A DNA stretch of 64,000 nucleotides from Amycolatopsis lexingtonensis. Lineage in GTDB: Bacteria; Actinomycetota; Actinomycetes; Mycobacteriales; Pseudonocardiaceae. Shown here in pieces: positions 15,652 to 22,746 of this stretch. Made by a program: the position numbers and the translations under genes. Location of the stretch: contig NZ_JADBEG010000001.1 of NCBI RefSeq assembly GCF_014873755.1, forward strand, positions 9,026,501 to 9,090,500, read 5' to 3'. Under the pieces are notes generated by a model. The model saw nothing but the letters and a program-made list of their open reading frames with translations, had not been told where the DNA came from and made no database searches. Within the stretch, counting starts at the first letter, position 1, and every line of letters starts with the position of its first letter.

Positions 15652-15938
15652 CTGACTGGATCGACCGACTGGCCGGGGAGCTTGATCCACTGCCCCCACG
15701 GCCCACTGAGGCCGATGTGCTGGGACCTCTGACGGTCATGAACCTGATCCGCCGCGCCAAGGGGGAGCGGGAGCTGACGCCGGACGAGGCGATGGCTGAC
15801 GCTGTGCGCTTCTGGGAGCGCCTGTGCGCGGACCCGGAAGTGCGGGAGCGTCACGACGCCTGGCTTGCAGACCTGATCGCGAAGGCGCGAGCAGCGTCGG
15901 AAGCGGACGAGGCCGCCATGCGCCGTGGGAACGTCTAG
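15648..15938 (+). CDS. Hypothetical helical protein
   Basis: 96 residues, GTG start overlapping the previous stop by 4 bp. Mostly helical and acidic, with LTVMNLIRRAKGERELTPDE near the middle. Last gene of the rightward operon; its stop overlaps that of the convergent HTH gene. No family recognised. Confidence 0.6.
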   Translation: MTDWIDRLAGELDPLPPRPTEADVLGPLTVMNLIRRAKGERELTPDEAMADAVRFWERLCADPEVRERHDAWLADLIAKARAASEADEAAMRRGNV

Positions 15939-16162
15939 CGTTTGCGTCCGCGGGTTGGTGCCTTGCCAGCTGCCCACCGCTCCAGGTCGTCGCGGTGGAT
16001 TTTCCGGCGGCCGTTGCGGACACGCTGCTCGCTCTTCAGGCCCGACTTGCCGTTCGTCTCGTCCCACTCGCGGCAGGCTCGGAGGATGGTGTCCTTATGA
16101 CACCGGATCCAGTCGGCCGCTTCCCGCGGAGTCAGCCACGGCGTGCTCGTCTCAGCGTCCAT
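15935..16162 (-). CDS. Second excisionase-like helix-turn-helix protein
   Basis: 75 residues. Helix-turn-helix of the AlpA/HTH_17 type: WLTPREAADWIRCHKDTILR, then NGRRKIHRDDLERWAAG. Very basic C-terminus (APTRGRKR). Orientation is opposite to the operon it faces, so rightward transcripts reaching the terminator at 16245 would be antisense to it. Could be a second Xis, or a regulator of the tape-measure cassette whose promoter lies 170 bp away. Confidence 0.72.
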   Translation of the reverse strand: MDAETSTPWLTPREAADWIRCHKDTILRACREWDETNGKSGLKSEQRVRNGRRKIHRDDLERWAAGKAPTRGRKR

Positions 16163-16244
16163 GAGTTGATCACGCCTCGACTGACGGAAGTCTGCTCGCC
16201 GTATCACCCCTTTGGTGGGTGAACCTGTCTGTGCACGCACAGCA

Positions 16245-16280
16245 AGAAGCCCCCAGGGTGTCCATTCCCCGGGGGCTTCT
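16245..16280 (+). terminator. Strong hairpin terminator ending the rightward operon
   Basis: AGAAGCCCCC, 16-base loop, GGGGGCTTCT followed by TT. A 10-bp perfect stem with T-rich flanks. It insulates the operon from the tape-measure cassette. Confidence 0.8.
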
Positions 16281-16333
16281 TTGGGCGCTTCACCACAAAG
16301 CATCGACCACCCCCATTATAGCACGTCAAATGG

Positions 16334-16339
16334 TATAAT
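16334..16339 (+). promoter_or_regulatory. Perfect -10 box (TATAAT) for the tape-measure cassette
   Basis: TATAAT in an A/T-rich patch unusual for this genome. No convincing -35 lies 17 bases upstream. Transcription would start near 16346. Confidence 0.55.
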
Positions 16340-16345
16340 CAGGGA

Positions 16346-16566
16346 GCATTGACCACACAACTGAATGCTAGCTAGCGGTTCCGGCCGACGAGTCGGGAAG
16401 CCCTCGGGACAGAGGGTAGACCCGGCCTTGAAATGCGAGTGTCCGGGAAGCCGCGAATGGTGTGACGCCCGCCTCAGCGGGTGCCTCGGGAGAGAAGCCA
16501 AGCCGACACGAGAAAGACCCATGGGTCTGTGTCGCCGGCGTTCCCGAACGAGGGAGTCCACCTCGA
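16346..16566 (+). ncRNA. Structured leader RNA of unknown class
   Basis: About 220 bases between the promoter and the first start codon, with several consistent hairpins: CCCTC/GAGGG near 16403-16418, CCCGC-CTCA-GCGGG at 16468-16481, and CGACAC...AGACC-CATG-GGTCT-GTGTCG near 16505-16535, the latter enclosed by CTCGGGA pairing with TCCCGA-AC-GAG. This exceeds what an ordinary leader needs. No known riboswitch signature is recognised. A solitary omega-RNA-like right end of a lost tnpB, or a phage regulatory RNA, are possibilities. Confidence 0.5.
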
Positions 16567-16734
16567 ATGGCAACCGCTGACGCGCCGCTACGGCGCCTCT
16601 CCGGGGACACGTCAGTCCCCACACCCGCCGAGCTGGCAGCAATGTTCCAGCTCGCCCTCTTCCGCCGACGCCTCGCGGCACAACGCCCCCGCCTTGCGTG
16701 GACCACCGTGACTGGTGGTGGTCGCAATGCCTGA
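16567..16734 (+). CDS. Small hypothetical protein ahead of the tape-measure gene
   Basis: 55 residues from ATG, immediately after the structured leader, with its stop 8 bases into the tape-measure gene (ATGCCTGA overlap). It includes PTPAELAAMFQLALFRRRLA, an amphipathic helix. The overlap suggests coupling. It may be a small assembly partner or only a leader peptide. Confidence 0.5.
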   Translation: MATADAPLRRLSGDTSVPTPAELAAMFQLALFRRRLAAQRPRLAWTTVTGGGRNA

Positions 16735-19700
16735 GGGCTTCCGCATCGCCTCGGCCTATGTCTCCGTGCACCTCGAAGACAACACCGAGGCTGACGAGCG
16801 CCGCATCCGCCAGCGCCTTGAGCGCGGCAACGGCATTCACATCAAGACCGTCCTCGACGACCCCGATGGGATCGAGAAGGTCAAAGAGCGCGTCCGCCGG
16901 TCCTCCCCGGCGAAGCTCCCGGTCGAGGCTGATAACCCGATCGACGACGCCTGGCGATCCAAAATCCGCGCCAGCATCAAGCGCACCGCCGCTGACTCGC
17001 TGAAGATCCCCGTCGACCCGGAAACGGAAGGGTTCCGCCGCAACCTCAACGCGGTCCTCCAAGAGGTCGAGAAAGGCCTCAAAGCGGAGATCCCGGCCGA
17101 CCTGGACAAGGCAGCCGAATTCAAGGCTGAAGTGCAGATGCTGGCTCATCTCGCCAGCGAAGAGGTCAAGGTCCGCATCCCCGTCGAGATCGACGGCGAC
17201 ACGGCCGACTCGGAGGCTGAGAAGGTCGCACGCCGCATCAACGGCCGGTTTAACGCCCTTGCCTTCGCTGGCCTGTCCGCTGGGCTACCTGCCGCTGCCG
17301 CGGTTGGGGCGGCGGCCACGGTTGCGGCGCTGTCCATCGTGCCGGCCGCGTTCGCTGCCATCGGCGCTGCCGCGCTCAAGAACGACGACGCCGTCAGTGA
17401 CTCGTTCAAGAGCCTCAAGTCGTCGGTGGTCGCCGACACACAGTCAATGGCCACTGTCCTCCGTGGTCCGTTACTTGAGGCGTCTGCCGACCTGAAGGCC
17501 GCCTTCAACCGTCTACGACCGGAGATCCAGCAAGCCTTCACAGGGTCCGGTCCCGCGGTCGAGGAACTGACGGGGTCGGTGACTGACCTTGCCGAGAACG
17601 CGATGCCTGGCATGGTCACCGCGATCTCGAAGAGCCAGGGGGCGCTAGAAGGGTTCCGGTCGTTCACCGGCCAGGTCGGGGCAGGCGTCTCCGACATGCT
17701 GATCAACATGTCGCGGGGCGCCGACGACGCCGGCCGATCCATGACGATCTTCGGGAACATCTCCCGCGACCTACTCGGCTTCGTTGGGGCTCTGGCTGCC
17801 CAGCTTGCCACTGCCCAAGGACCGTTGACGAACCTGCAAGCTGGCTTGCAGCAGGCTGAAAGCGCGGTCCTGAAGCTCACCTCGACTGGCGGGGCCGCAA
17901 CATCGTTCCTGACCGGATTCGGGTCCGCTGCGACGGGGGCGCTCACCCTGGTGAACGCGCTCGCCAGCGCCATCAACGTGCTGCCCGCAGACGTGGTGAA
18001 ACTGGGTGGGGCTTTCGCGGCTAGCGCGATGATCCTCAACAAGTTCGGTGTCGACGCCGGCGCCGGATTCAAGGGCCTCGGAGAGAAGATCAAGGCAGCC
18101 GATGGCGCAGGGGGCAAGTTCAAGACGACCATGTCGGGCCTCGCCGGAGGTGTGTTCAACCCTGCTACCGCCGCGACGGCCGGCCTTGGGGTTGCACTGG
18201 CTCTGATGGGGCAGGATGCGGAGCGGGCAGCCCACGCCTCTGCCACGCTGGCCGCGTCGCAGCAGACCTTCACGCAGGCCCTGCGGGAGTCCAAGGGCGC
18301 CATCGACGACAACGTTCGTGCTTCGGTCGCTCAGGACCTCGCTCAGAAGACCATCAACGGCAACTCCAAGTCGTTGCTGGACTTCGCCAAGCAGTTCGGT
18401 GTCGCGCTCCCGCAGGTGACATCCGCGGTGCTGGGTGAGTCTGGTGCGCTCGAGGGTGTTAACCAGCAACTCGACGCCTACGCGAAGGCCAACCCAGACG
18501 CCGCAACGACCGTCGCCGCGCTGAAAGCCGCCATTGCTTCGAAGGGCATCGCGTTCCGGGACAGCACGGATGCTGTGTCCGCGGAGGCTTCTGCGACCGA
18601 TCAGTCGACTGCCGCGCAGAACCGCAGTCGAGACGCGGTCAACAAGCTCACGCAGGCGATCTACGAACAGCAGAACGCGCAGCTTGGGTACCGCGGTGCG
18701 GTGCTCAACTCTAAGCAGGCCGTAGACGACTTCGGCAAGGTTTCGAAGGACGCGAAGGCCACTGAGGACGATAAGGCGCAGGCGCTGTTGCGGGTAGAGC
18801 AGGCGTTCGCCTCGCAGGAGCAGGCCGCGTATCAGGCTGCTTACGCGAACTCGACATCGAAGGACGCTGCGGTCCGCACGTCTGAGGCGTTGGCCGCTCA
18901 GCGGCAGGAGACGGTCAACCTGGCGAACGCGTTCCAGGGCGTGCTACCGCAGAGCCTTCAGCAGACGATCGGGAAGATGTCGGCCACTGAGGCGCAGGCC
19001 GCTGGCCTGAAGCTCAAGGTCAACAACCTGGGTACCGCGGTGTACGAGCTGCCCAATGGCAAGCAGATCGTGATCACGTCCAATGCGGATCAGCAGGCCG
19101 CTGCGATGGCGAACCTCCGCGACAAGATCAACCAGATTCCGACGAACAAGAAGTCGACCGTCGAGATCGTCACGATTTACAAGACCGTTGGCACTGCCGC
19201 GGTACGCACTGGCGCCAACTCGCCGGACGTGTACCTGTACGGCCCGCACAGCGCTGGTGGTGGCCTGCCCAGTCAGGGCAAGATGAAGCGCTTTGCTTCG
19301 GGTGGTCCGACCGTTGTGGACGCCAGTGCCGGCGGCCTGCTCAAGGGTCCGGGGACGGGCACGTCGGATGACATCCTGACCCTGTTCTCGAACGGCATGA
19401 TCGGGAAGACCTCCGATGAGGAGTTCGTGGTCAACGCTGAGCAGACCGCGAAGTGGTATCCGCTGCTCGTGGCGATCAACAAGGGGCTCCGCGGGTTCGC
19501 CGATGGTGGTCTCGTCCGGGCTGAGGACGGCACGATGGTTCCCCCGTCGTTCTACGACAAGGCCCCGTCTGGTCCGCACGCGATCTACTCGGCTCAGGGG
19601 TTCGCGAAGCTGAAGGCTCGCGCTGCCGCTAACGGCTTCGGGTCGTTGTCGGCGTTCGACCAAGCCCAGCTGCGGACCTACGGCGGCTACGCCGTTGCCA

Positions 19701-19924
19701 GCTCGACAAGTGCGGTCACGGCGGTTGCCCCGACGCTCTTCCGGAAGTTCAAGGGTGAGCTTCCGCTCAACGTCAACTCGGTTACACCCGTTGGCAGCGG
19801 GACAACGAGCCAAACCCGGGAACCGACGGTGGTCAACATCTACCAGTCCATCTACACGATGGACCCGACCGCCGCCGCGCACAAGGCCGCCAGCGATATC
19901 GCTTGGCAGCTCCGCAACCGGTAG
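16727..19924 (+). CDS. Phage tail tape-measure protein
   Basis: 1065 residues, about 23 percent of the element. An N-terminal region of charged helices runs to about residue 180; hydrophobic segments follow at about 185-225 (FAGLSAGLPAAAAVGAAATV), then long Ala/Gln/Ser-rich helices, then the C-terminal motif GPGTGTSDDILTLFSNGMIG with EEFVVNAEQTAKWYPLLVAI, typical of actinophage tape measures. Tape measures set tail length and help DNA ejection. No tail tube, baseplate or chaperone gene accompanies it. ATG 16727 is preferred over GTG 16715. The gene is intact and has its own promoter and terminator. Confidence 0.88.
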   Translation: MPEGFRIASAYVSVHLEDNTEADERRIRQRLERGNGIHIKTVLDDPDGIEKVKERVRRSSPAKLPVEADNPIDDAWRSKIRASIKRTAADSLKIPVDPETEGFRRNLNAVLQEVEKGLKAEIPADLDKAAEFKAEVQMLAHLASEEVKVRIPVEIDGDTADSEAEKVARRINGRFNALAFAGLSAGLPAAAAVGAAATVAALSIVPAAFAAIGAAALKNDDAVSDSFKSLKSSVVADTQSMATVLRGPLLEASADLKAAFNRLRPEIQQAFTGSGPAVEELTGSVTDLAENAMPGMVTAISKSQGALEGFRSFTGQVGAGVSDMLINMSRGADDAGRSMTIFGNISRDLLGFVGALAAQLATAQGPLTNLQAGLQQAESAVLKLTSTGGAATSFLTGFGSAATGALTLVNALASAINVLPADVVKLGGAFAASAMILNKFGVDAGAGFKGLGEKIKAADGAGGKFKTTMSGLAGGVFNPATAATAGLGVALALMGQDAERAAHASATLAASQQTFTQALRESKGAIDDNVRASVAQDLAQKTINGNSKSLLDFAKQFGVALPQVTSAVLGESGALEGVNQQLDAYAKANPDAATTVAALKAAIASKGIAFRDSTDAVSAEASATDQSTAAQNRSRDAVNKLTQAIYEQQNAQLGYRGAVLNSKQAVDDFGKVSKDAKATEDDKAQALLRVEQAFASQEQAAYQAAYANSTSKDAAVRTSEALAAQRQETVNLANAFQGVLPQSLQQTIGKMSATEAQAAGLKLKVNNLGTAVYELPNGKQIVITSNADQQAAAMANLRDKINQIPTNKKSTVEIVTIYKTVGTAAVRTGANSPDVYLYGPHSAGGGLPSQGKMKRFASGGPTVVDASAGGLLKGPGTGTSDDILTLFSNGMIGKTSDEEFVVNAEQTAKWYPLLVAINKGLRGFADGGLVRAEDGTMVPPSFYDKAPSGPHAIYSAQGFAKLKARAAANGFGSLSAFDQAQLRTYGGYAVASSTSAVTAVAPTLFRKFKGELPLNVNSVTPVGSGTTSQTREPTVVNIYQSIYTMDPTAAAHKAASDIAWQLRNR

Positions 19925-19935
19925 CCAACGAAGAG

Positions 19936-19976
19936 GCCGGACGCGCCGACCGGGGTAGGGGGTGGGCGCGTCCGGC
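19936..19976 (+). terminator. Strong terminator after the tape-measure gene
   Basis: GCCGGACGCGCC, 17-base loop, GGCGCGTCCGGC: a perfect 12-bp stem beginning 11 bases after the stop. No T-run. Confidence 0.8.
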
Positions 19977-20019
19977 TCATCTCAGCGTACGCCGAATGCA
20001 TCATTTACGCACAGTTGCG

Positions 20020-20208
20020 TCAATCGTCTTCGGGTGGCGTCTGGCGCCCTCGGAGCTGGCTCCGAAGCTCCTGTAAGTCCCACCGTGCGTGTCCACCAGG
20101 CGTCACGACGGCTGGTGTCACGAAGCCGGCCTGCCACCACCTGACCAGTGTGCCGCGATCGATGCCGAACTCCTTCGCGGCGACTCCGGTGGACACAAGC
20201 TTGGCCAT
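20020..20208 (-). CDS. MerR-type helix-turn-helix protein
   Basis: 62 residues from ATG. LVSTGVAAKEFGIDRGTLVRW is a MerR-like helix-turn-helix, and FVTPAVVTPGGHARWDLQEL is the wing. Third small HTH protein of the element. It is convergent with the tape-measure gene and divergent from the 66-residue gene, so it could regulate the rightmost modules. Confidence 0.7.
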   Translation of the reverse strand: MAKLVSTGVAAKEFGIDRGTLVRWWQAGFVTPAVVTPGGHARWDLQELRSQLRGRQTPPEDD

Positions 20209-20294
20209 GATCGACACGTTTCCACACGAACGCGTCAGATGCCGCTGACCTGCGACGTTTGCCACGAACAGCTACGAATGCAACGATTACTCGC

Positions 20295-20495
20295 ATGGCA
20301 GCGGCCGAACACGTACAGCAAGATCTAGAACGAGTGAAGGCCCCGGAGTCGCTGAAGCGCTTCCGAGCGACCGAAGAAGAGGCCGCGAAGTGGCCGAGTG
20401 GCCTGGTCGAGATCCGGACATGCCAGAGCTGCAACGTCGTCTACAAGACGGCCGGACACGCCTGGCGGTGCGAGCACTGGCACGCCGGTCCGTGA
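20295..20495 (+). CDS. Small protein with a zinc-ribbon-like C-terminus
   Basis: 66 residues from ATG. The C-terminus has a putative CxxC...CxxH metal site, CQSCNVVYKTAGHAWRCEHW, after a charged helical N-terminus. It is the only rightward gene in the right-hand module and is divergent from the MerR-type gene with 86 bases between starts. Function unknown. Confidence 0.5.
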   Translation: MAAAEHVQQDLERVKAPESLKRFRATEEEAAKWPSGLVEIRTCQSCNVVYKTAGHAWRCEHWHAGP

Positions 20496-20502
20496 GCGTT
20501 CA

Positions 20503-20955
20503 CTACTCCTGGTTGGTCCCGTAGTCGTAGCCGCGCTCGTTCTTGCGCGGCTCCAGGATCCGTCGCCAGTCCTCCCCGTTGGCCATGCGCTGCGCCATCC
20601 GGATCTCCTCGGCGAGCGTCGCAACGCCAGACATGTAGCCAGCAAGACCGGCCAACCTCTCGTGTAGGCCTCCCTCGTCGGGCATGTCCTGCTCGAACAT
20701 CGCCCGCATCGCCCGCACCCCTCGCACCACGACCTCGAGGCTGCCGCCGAAGTCGCTCAGGGCCCGGTCCATGCCGACGAGGGTTGTGGTGTCCACGTCC
20801 GGCTTCGCCATGGCTGCCGCGTACTGCTCAGCGCCAGCGGTCATCGATCCGGTGTGTGTGCCGGCGCCCCGGGCGGCTAGGTCAGCCGTGCGCGGAGTTC
20901 GAGGGGACGGCGGCTTCTGGGTGCGTGCACGTGTCGGTGTAGACGGGGTGGTCAT
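20503..20955 (-). CDS. Hypothetical protein of actinobacterial mobile elements
   Basis: 150 residues. The N-terminal 35 residues are Thr/Pro/Arg-rich and probably disordered; the rest is helical, with VGMDRALSDFGGSLEVVVRG and a C-terminal GEDWRRILEPRKNERGYDYG. It precedes a DUF2637 membrane protein gene in leftward order, a pairing also seen on actinobacterial plasmids and integrative elements as I recall. ATG 20955 is chosen; an upstream in-frame start at 21021 would include repeat-cluster DNA. Confidence 0.6.
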   Translation of the reverse strand: MTTPSTPTRARTQKPPSPRTPRTADLAARGAGTHTGSMTAGAEQYAAAMAKPDVDTTTLVGMDRALSDFGGSLEVVVRGVRAMRAMFEQDMPDEGGLHERLAGLAGYMSGVATLAEEIRMAQRMANGEDWRRILEPRKNERGYDYGTNQE

Positions 20956-20996
20956 GCCTAGCCTTTCGTCACTCTTTGTCGTTGTTCTGTCGTGTG

Positions 20997-21220
20997 TGGT
21001 CATGGTGGGCACCGTGACCATGATTCCCCGGCGTCTAGGTGTCTCCGCAGGTCACGGAGACATTCGGTGTGTCCGGTCCGGGTGGCTGGTCACCGTGGGC
21101 ATTTGATCGTCGTTGGCCTGTTTCCGCAGGTCATGGGACGTGGTCACCATGGGCACGCATCGTGGGCACATCGTGACCAGTGCCCACGATGCTGGTCACG
21201 ATGGCTGCCCACCATGACCA
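20997..21220. repeat. Dense direct and inverted repeat cluster (TGGTCAY-N-GGGCAC units)
   Basis: TGGTCATGGTGGGCAC (20997), TGGTCACCGTGGGCAT (21087) and TGGTCACCATGGGCAC (21141) run forward; TGCCCACCATGACCA (21206-21220) is the exact inverse of the first, and split half-sites (GTGGGCAC, GTGACCAG, TGCCCACGATG, CTGGTCAC) fill 21160-21200. A separate inverted repeat, GTCTCCG-N7-CGGAGAC, lies at 21041-21061. The cluster runs into the 3' end of the DUF2637 gene. Likely a protein-binding cis site: origin, packaging, transfer or partition. Confidence 0.75.
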
Positions 21221-21912
21221 GCTACAGAGCGTGACTTCTTTCGCGGCGTGTTCAGCAGCGCGAAGCCGCACACCGTCATGAGCCCGTCGATCACCAGCGG
21301 GCCCACGCCGGCCCCTGCGCCGTCGTAGCCCCAGCTGACCAGGACAGCGTGAATGTGGCCGTAGGAGATGACCGCGGATCCCAGCGCTACGACGGCGACG
21401 GCGAGAGTGCCGAATACGCGGCCGTAGGTGTGGCGCCAGCGGACCCGGGAGATGACCTCCACGGAGATGAGCAGAGCGACCGGCCAGACCGCGGCACCGA
21501 GCTGTTGGGCGAGCGTTGGTGACCAGTTGGCGCCAGCGCCGCCAGGGTGGATCCAGGCGGCTAGGACGTTGGCGGCGACGCTCACCACGCTGCCGAACAC
21601 GAACCCCAGGGTAGCCACGAGAAGGCCTCCGCTGGGCTCCTCAAGCGTCAGGGCTGGTGAGTCGCTGGTGGGTGCCTGACCTGCACTGGTGCCGTCCTGG
21701 TGGGCCTCTGGTGGCTCGCTGGTGCCCGCTGGTGGTACGGGCTTCTCCAGTGCCGCCAGCGCCTGCTTTACCTGGTGATCAGTCGCGCCAGTGCGGCTCA
21801 CCAGCGTGGGTCGGCCGGGCGGCTTCTCGCCCCGGCTCTCTGCCTCAGCGAAGATCTGGCGAATCGCCTCCGCCAGTTCCTCGCCAGCTGGTGCGGCCGT
21901 AGCCTGTGTCAT
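21196..21912 (-). CDS. DUF2637 membrane protein
   Basis: 238 residues. Residues 1-95 are hydrophilic with a possible DNA-binding part (GRPTLVSRTGATDHQVKQAL). Residues about 100-230 contain about four membrane helices, including VISRVRWRHTYGRVFG, in the DUF2637 arrangement. Relatives occur on Streptomyces plasmids, AICEs and some phages, where SpdB-like proteins take part in plasmid spread, but the partner TraB translocase is missing here. The 3' end overlaps the repeat cluster, which therefore encodes the C-terminal residues. Confidence 0.7.
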   Translation of the reverse strand: MTQATAAPAGEELAEAIRQIFAEAESRGEKPPGRPTLVSRTGATDHQVKQALAALEKPVPPAGTSEPPEAHQDGTSAGQAPTSDSPALTLEEPSGGLLVATLGFVFGSVVSVAANVLAAWIHPGGAGANWSPTLAQQLGAAVWPVALLISVEVISRVRWRHTYGRVFGTLAVAVVALGSAVISYGHIHAVLVSWGYDGAGAGVGPLVIDGLMTVCGFALLNTPRKKSRSVAGHGGQPS

Positions 21913-21976
21913 GGGTCGGAGTCCCTTTCCGATCAAGGTCCCCGCCGGGGTGTGCAACCACCCCTCGGGGACCGCC

Positions 21977-22186
21977 TTACTTTTCTCGAGGGGTGTATTG
22001 CCCTAGTGGCTCGCCGTGGTCCCCGAGCGTGCTCAGGAACAGTTCGTGTAGAGCCACCGAGAAGGCCGCTACGTAGGCGCGGTCAGCCTCGCCACTGGTC
22101 TGGTCGTACAGCCGCTGGTGCCCCTCCCGCTGCTGCCGCAGCTTCTCTGCGAAGTCAGCCAGGTCGTATACGTCTGAGTCGGTCAC
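21977..22186 (-). CDS. Hypothetical helical protein
   Basis: 69 residues, GTG start in a 4-bp overlap with the upstream small membrane gene. Helical, with YDLADFAEKLRQQREGHQRL and AYVAAFSVALHELFLSTLG. No family recognised. Same leftward operon as the DUF2637 gene. Confidence 0.6.
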   Translation of the reverse strand: MTDSDVYDLADFAEKLRQQREGHQRLYDQTSGEADRAYVAAFSVALHELFLSTLGDHGEPLGQYTPREK

Positions 22187-22362
22187 GACTTCACCTTTCG
22201 TGCTTCCAGGGCGACAAGGACAGAGCCTGCGAGGGCGACGAGGGCAACCACCCCGAAGGTGACCTTCTCGACGAGGTCGGGTCGAACGAAGGCGCCGATG
22301 ACGCAGAGGACAGCCGTGATGGCCAGCAACACAGCTGCAAGGGCGACGAGAGATCGCTTCAT
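22183..22362 (-). CDS. Small two-helix membrane protein
   Basis: 59 residues, starting MKRSLVALAAVLLAITAVLC. Two membrane helices (about 4-25 and 36-51) are separated by the charged RPDLVEKV loop, with a basic tail ALEARKVKS. The stop overlaps the next gene's GTG by 4 bp, which supports that it is real despite its size. First gene of the leftward module; possibly a holin-like or transfer-associated protein. Confidence 0.6.
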   Translation of the reverse strand: MKRSLVALAAVLLAITAVLCVIGAFVRPDLVEKVTFGVVALVALAGSVLVALEARKVKS

Positions 22363-22443
22363 GACCGGCGGTCGCAGTTGATCACTGGGCTGTTACTGGG
22401 GCACGCCGGGGGCGCGATAGCGCCATATGCCCCGGTAATCTCG

Positions 22444-22459
22444 CATACGCTCCCGTATG
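22444..22459. promoter_or_regulatory. Inverted repeat CATACG-CTCC-CGTATG near attR
   Basis: Perfect 6-bp arms, 80 bp upstream of the leftward operon and 63 bp from attR. Could be a regulator operator or a recombinase/Xis arm site. Confidence 0.35.
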
Positions 22460-22512
22460 ATCGAAATAGCCCCTGACCTGGGGTGGACGCGCTGAAGACA
22501 GGTAGGGTTTTC

Positions 22513-22743
22513 ATGGGCCTCAGTTCAGGCTGTTCTGAGGTGCGGCCCGGCCGGTACGTCCACTACAAGGGCGGGGAGTACGAGGTGCTGGGCGTGGCCC
22601 GGCACAGCGAGACCGAGGAAGAGCTCGTGGTGTACCGGGCCCTTTACGGTGAGCGCGGGTTGTGGGTGCGGCCGAAGGTGATGTTCACCGAGACGGTGGA
22701 GACCGGCGACGGCGTGGTGCCGCGGTTCCGCCGGGTGGACTGA
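22513..22743 (+). CDS. DUF1653 domain-containing protein (start remade by the insertion)
   Basis: 76 residues. The body, VRPGRYVHYKGGEYEVLGVA to VRPKVMFTETV, is a complete small DUF1653 domain; function unknown. Before insertion the reading frame would begin at GTG 22540, one base after the nucS stop, as a coupled nucS partner. The element now separates them, and an element-encoded ATG at 22513 with a GGTAGGG site six bases upstream gives a nine-residue new N-terminus (MGLSSGCSE). GTG 22540 lacks its own ribosome site in the present context. Confidence 0.75.
   Translation: MGLSSGCSEVRPGRYVHYKGGEYEVLGVARHSETEEELVVYRALYGERGLWVRPKVMFTETVETGDGVVPRFRRVD
22522..22538. repeat. attR core (17 bp)
   Basis: AGTTCAGGCTGTTCTGA, the second copy of the nucS 3' end. 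Chromosomal sequence resumes immediately after. Confidence 0.92.
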
Positions 22744-22746
22744 GGT

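Larger units (their letters stand above)
8576..22538. mobile_element. Integrative element of about 14 kb inserted in the 3' end of nucS
   Basis: Bounded by the 17-bp direct repeat AGTTCAGGCTGTTCTGA at 8576-8592 and 22522-22538. The integrase lies at the left end, next to a divergent repressor/Xis switch, a replication protein and many small genes in one rightward operon. Base composition is visibly less GC-rich than the flanks, with more A/T-ending codons. No capsid, portal, large terminase, major tail or lysis gene, and no FtsK/TraB translocase, can be found. A phage satellite or cut-down prophage fits best; a plasmid-derived element is an alternative. Confidence 0.92.

Noticed and set aside
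20997..21220. CRISPR array
   Set aside because: Repeats are short, in both orientations and unevenly spaced, with no regular unique spacers and no cas genes.
8593..22521. Conjugative AICE with TraB translocase
   Set aside because: No FtsK/SpoIIIE-type protein is encoded. DUF2637 alone also occurs in plasmids and phages.
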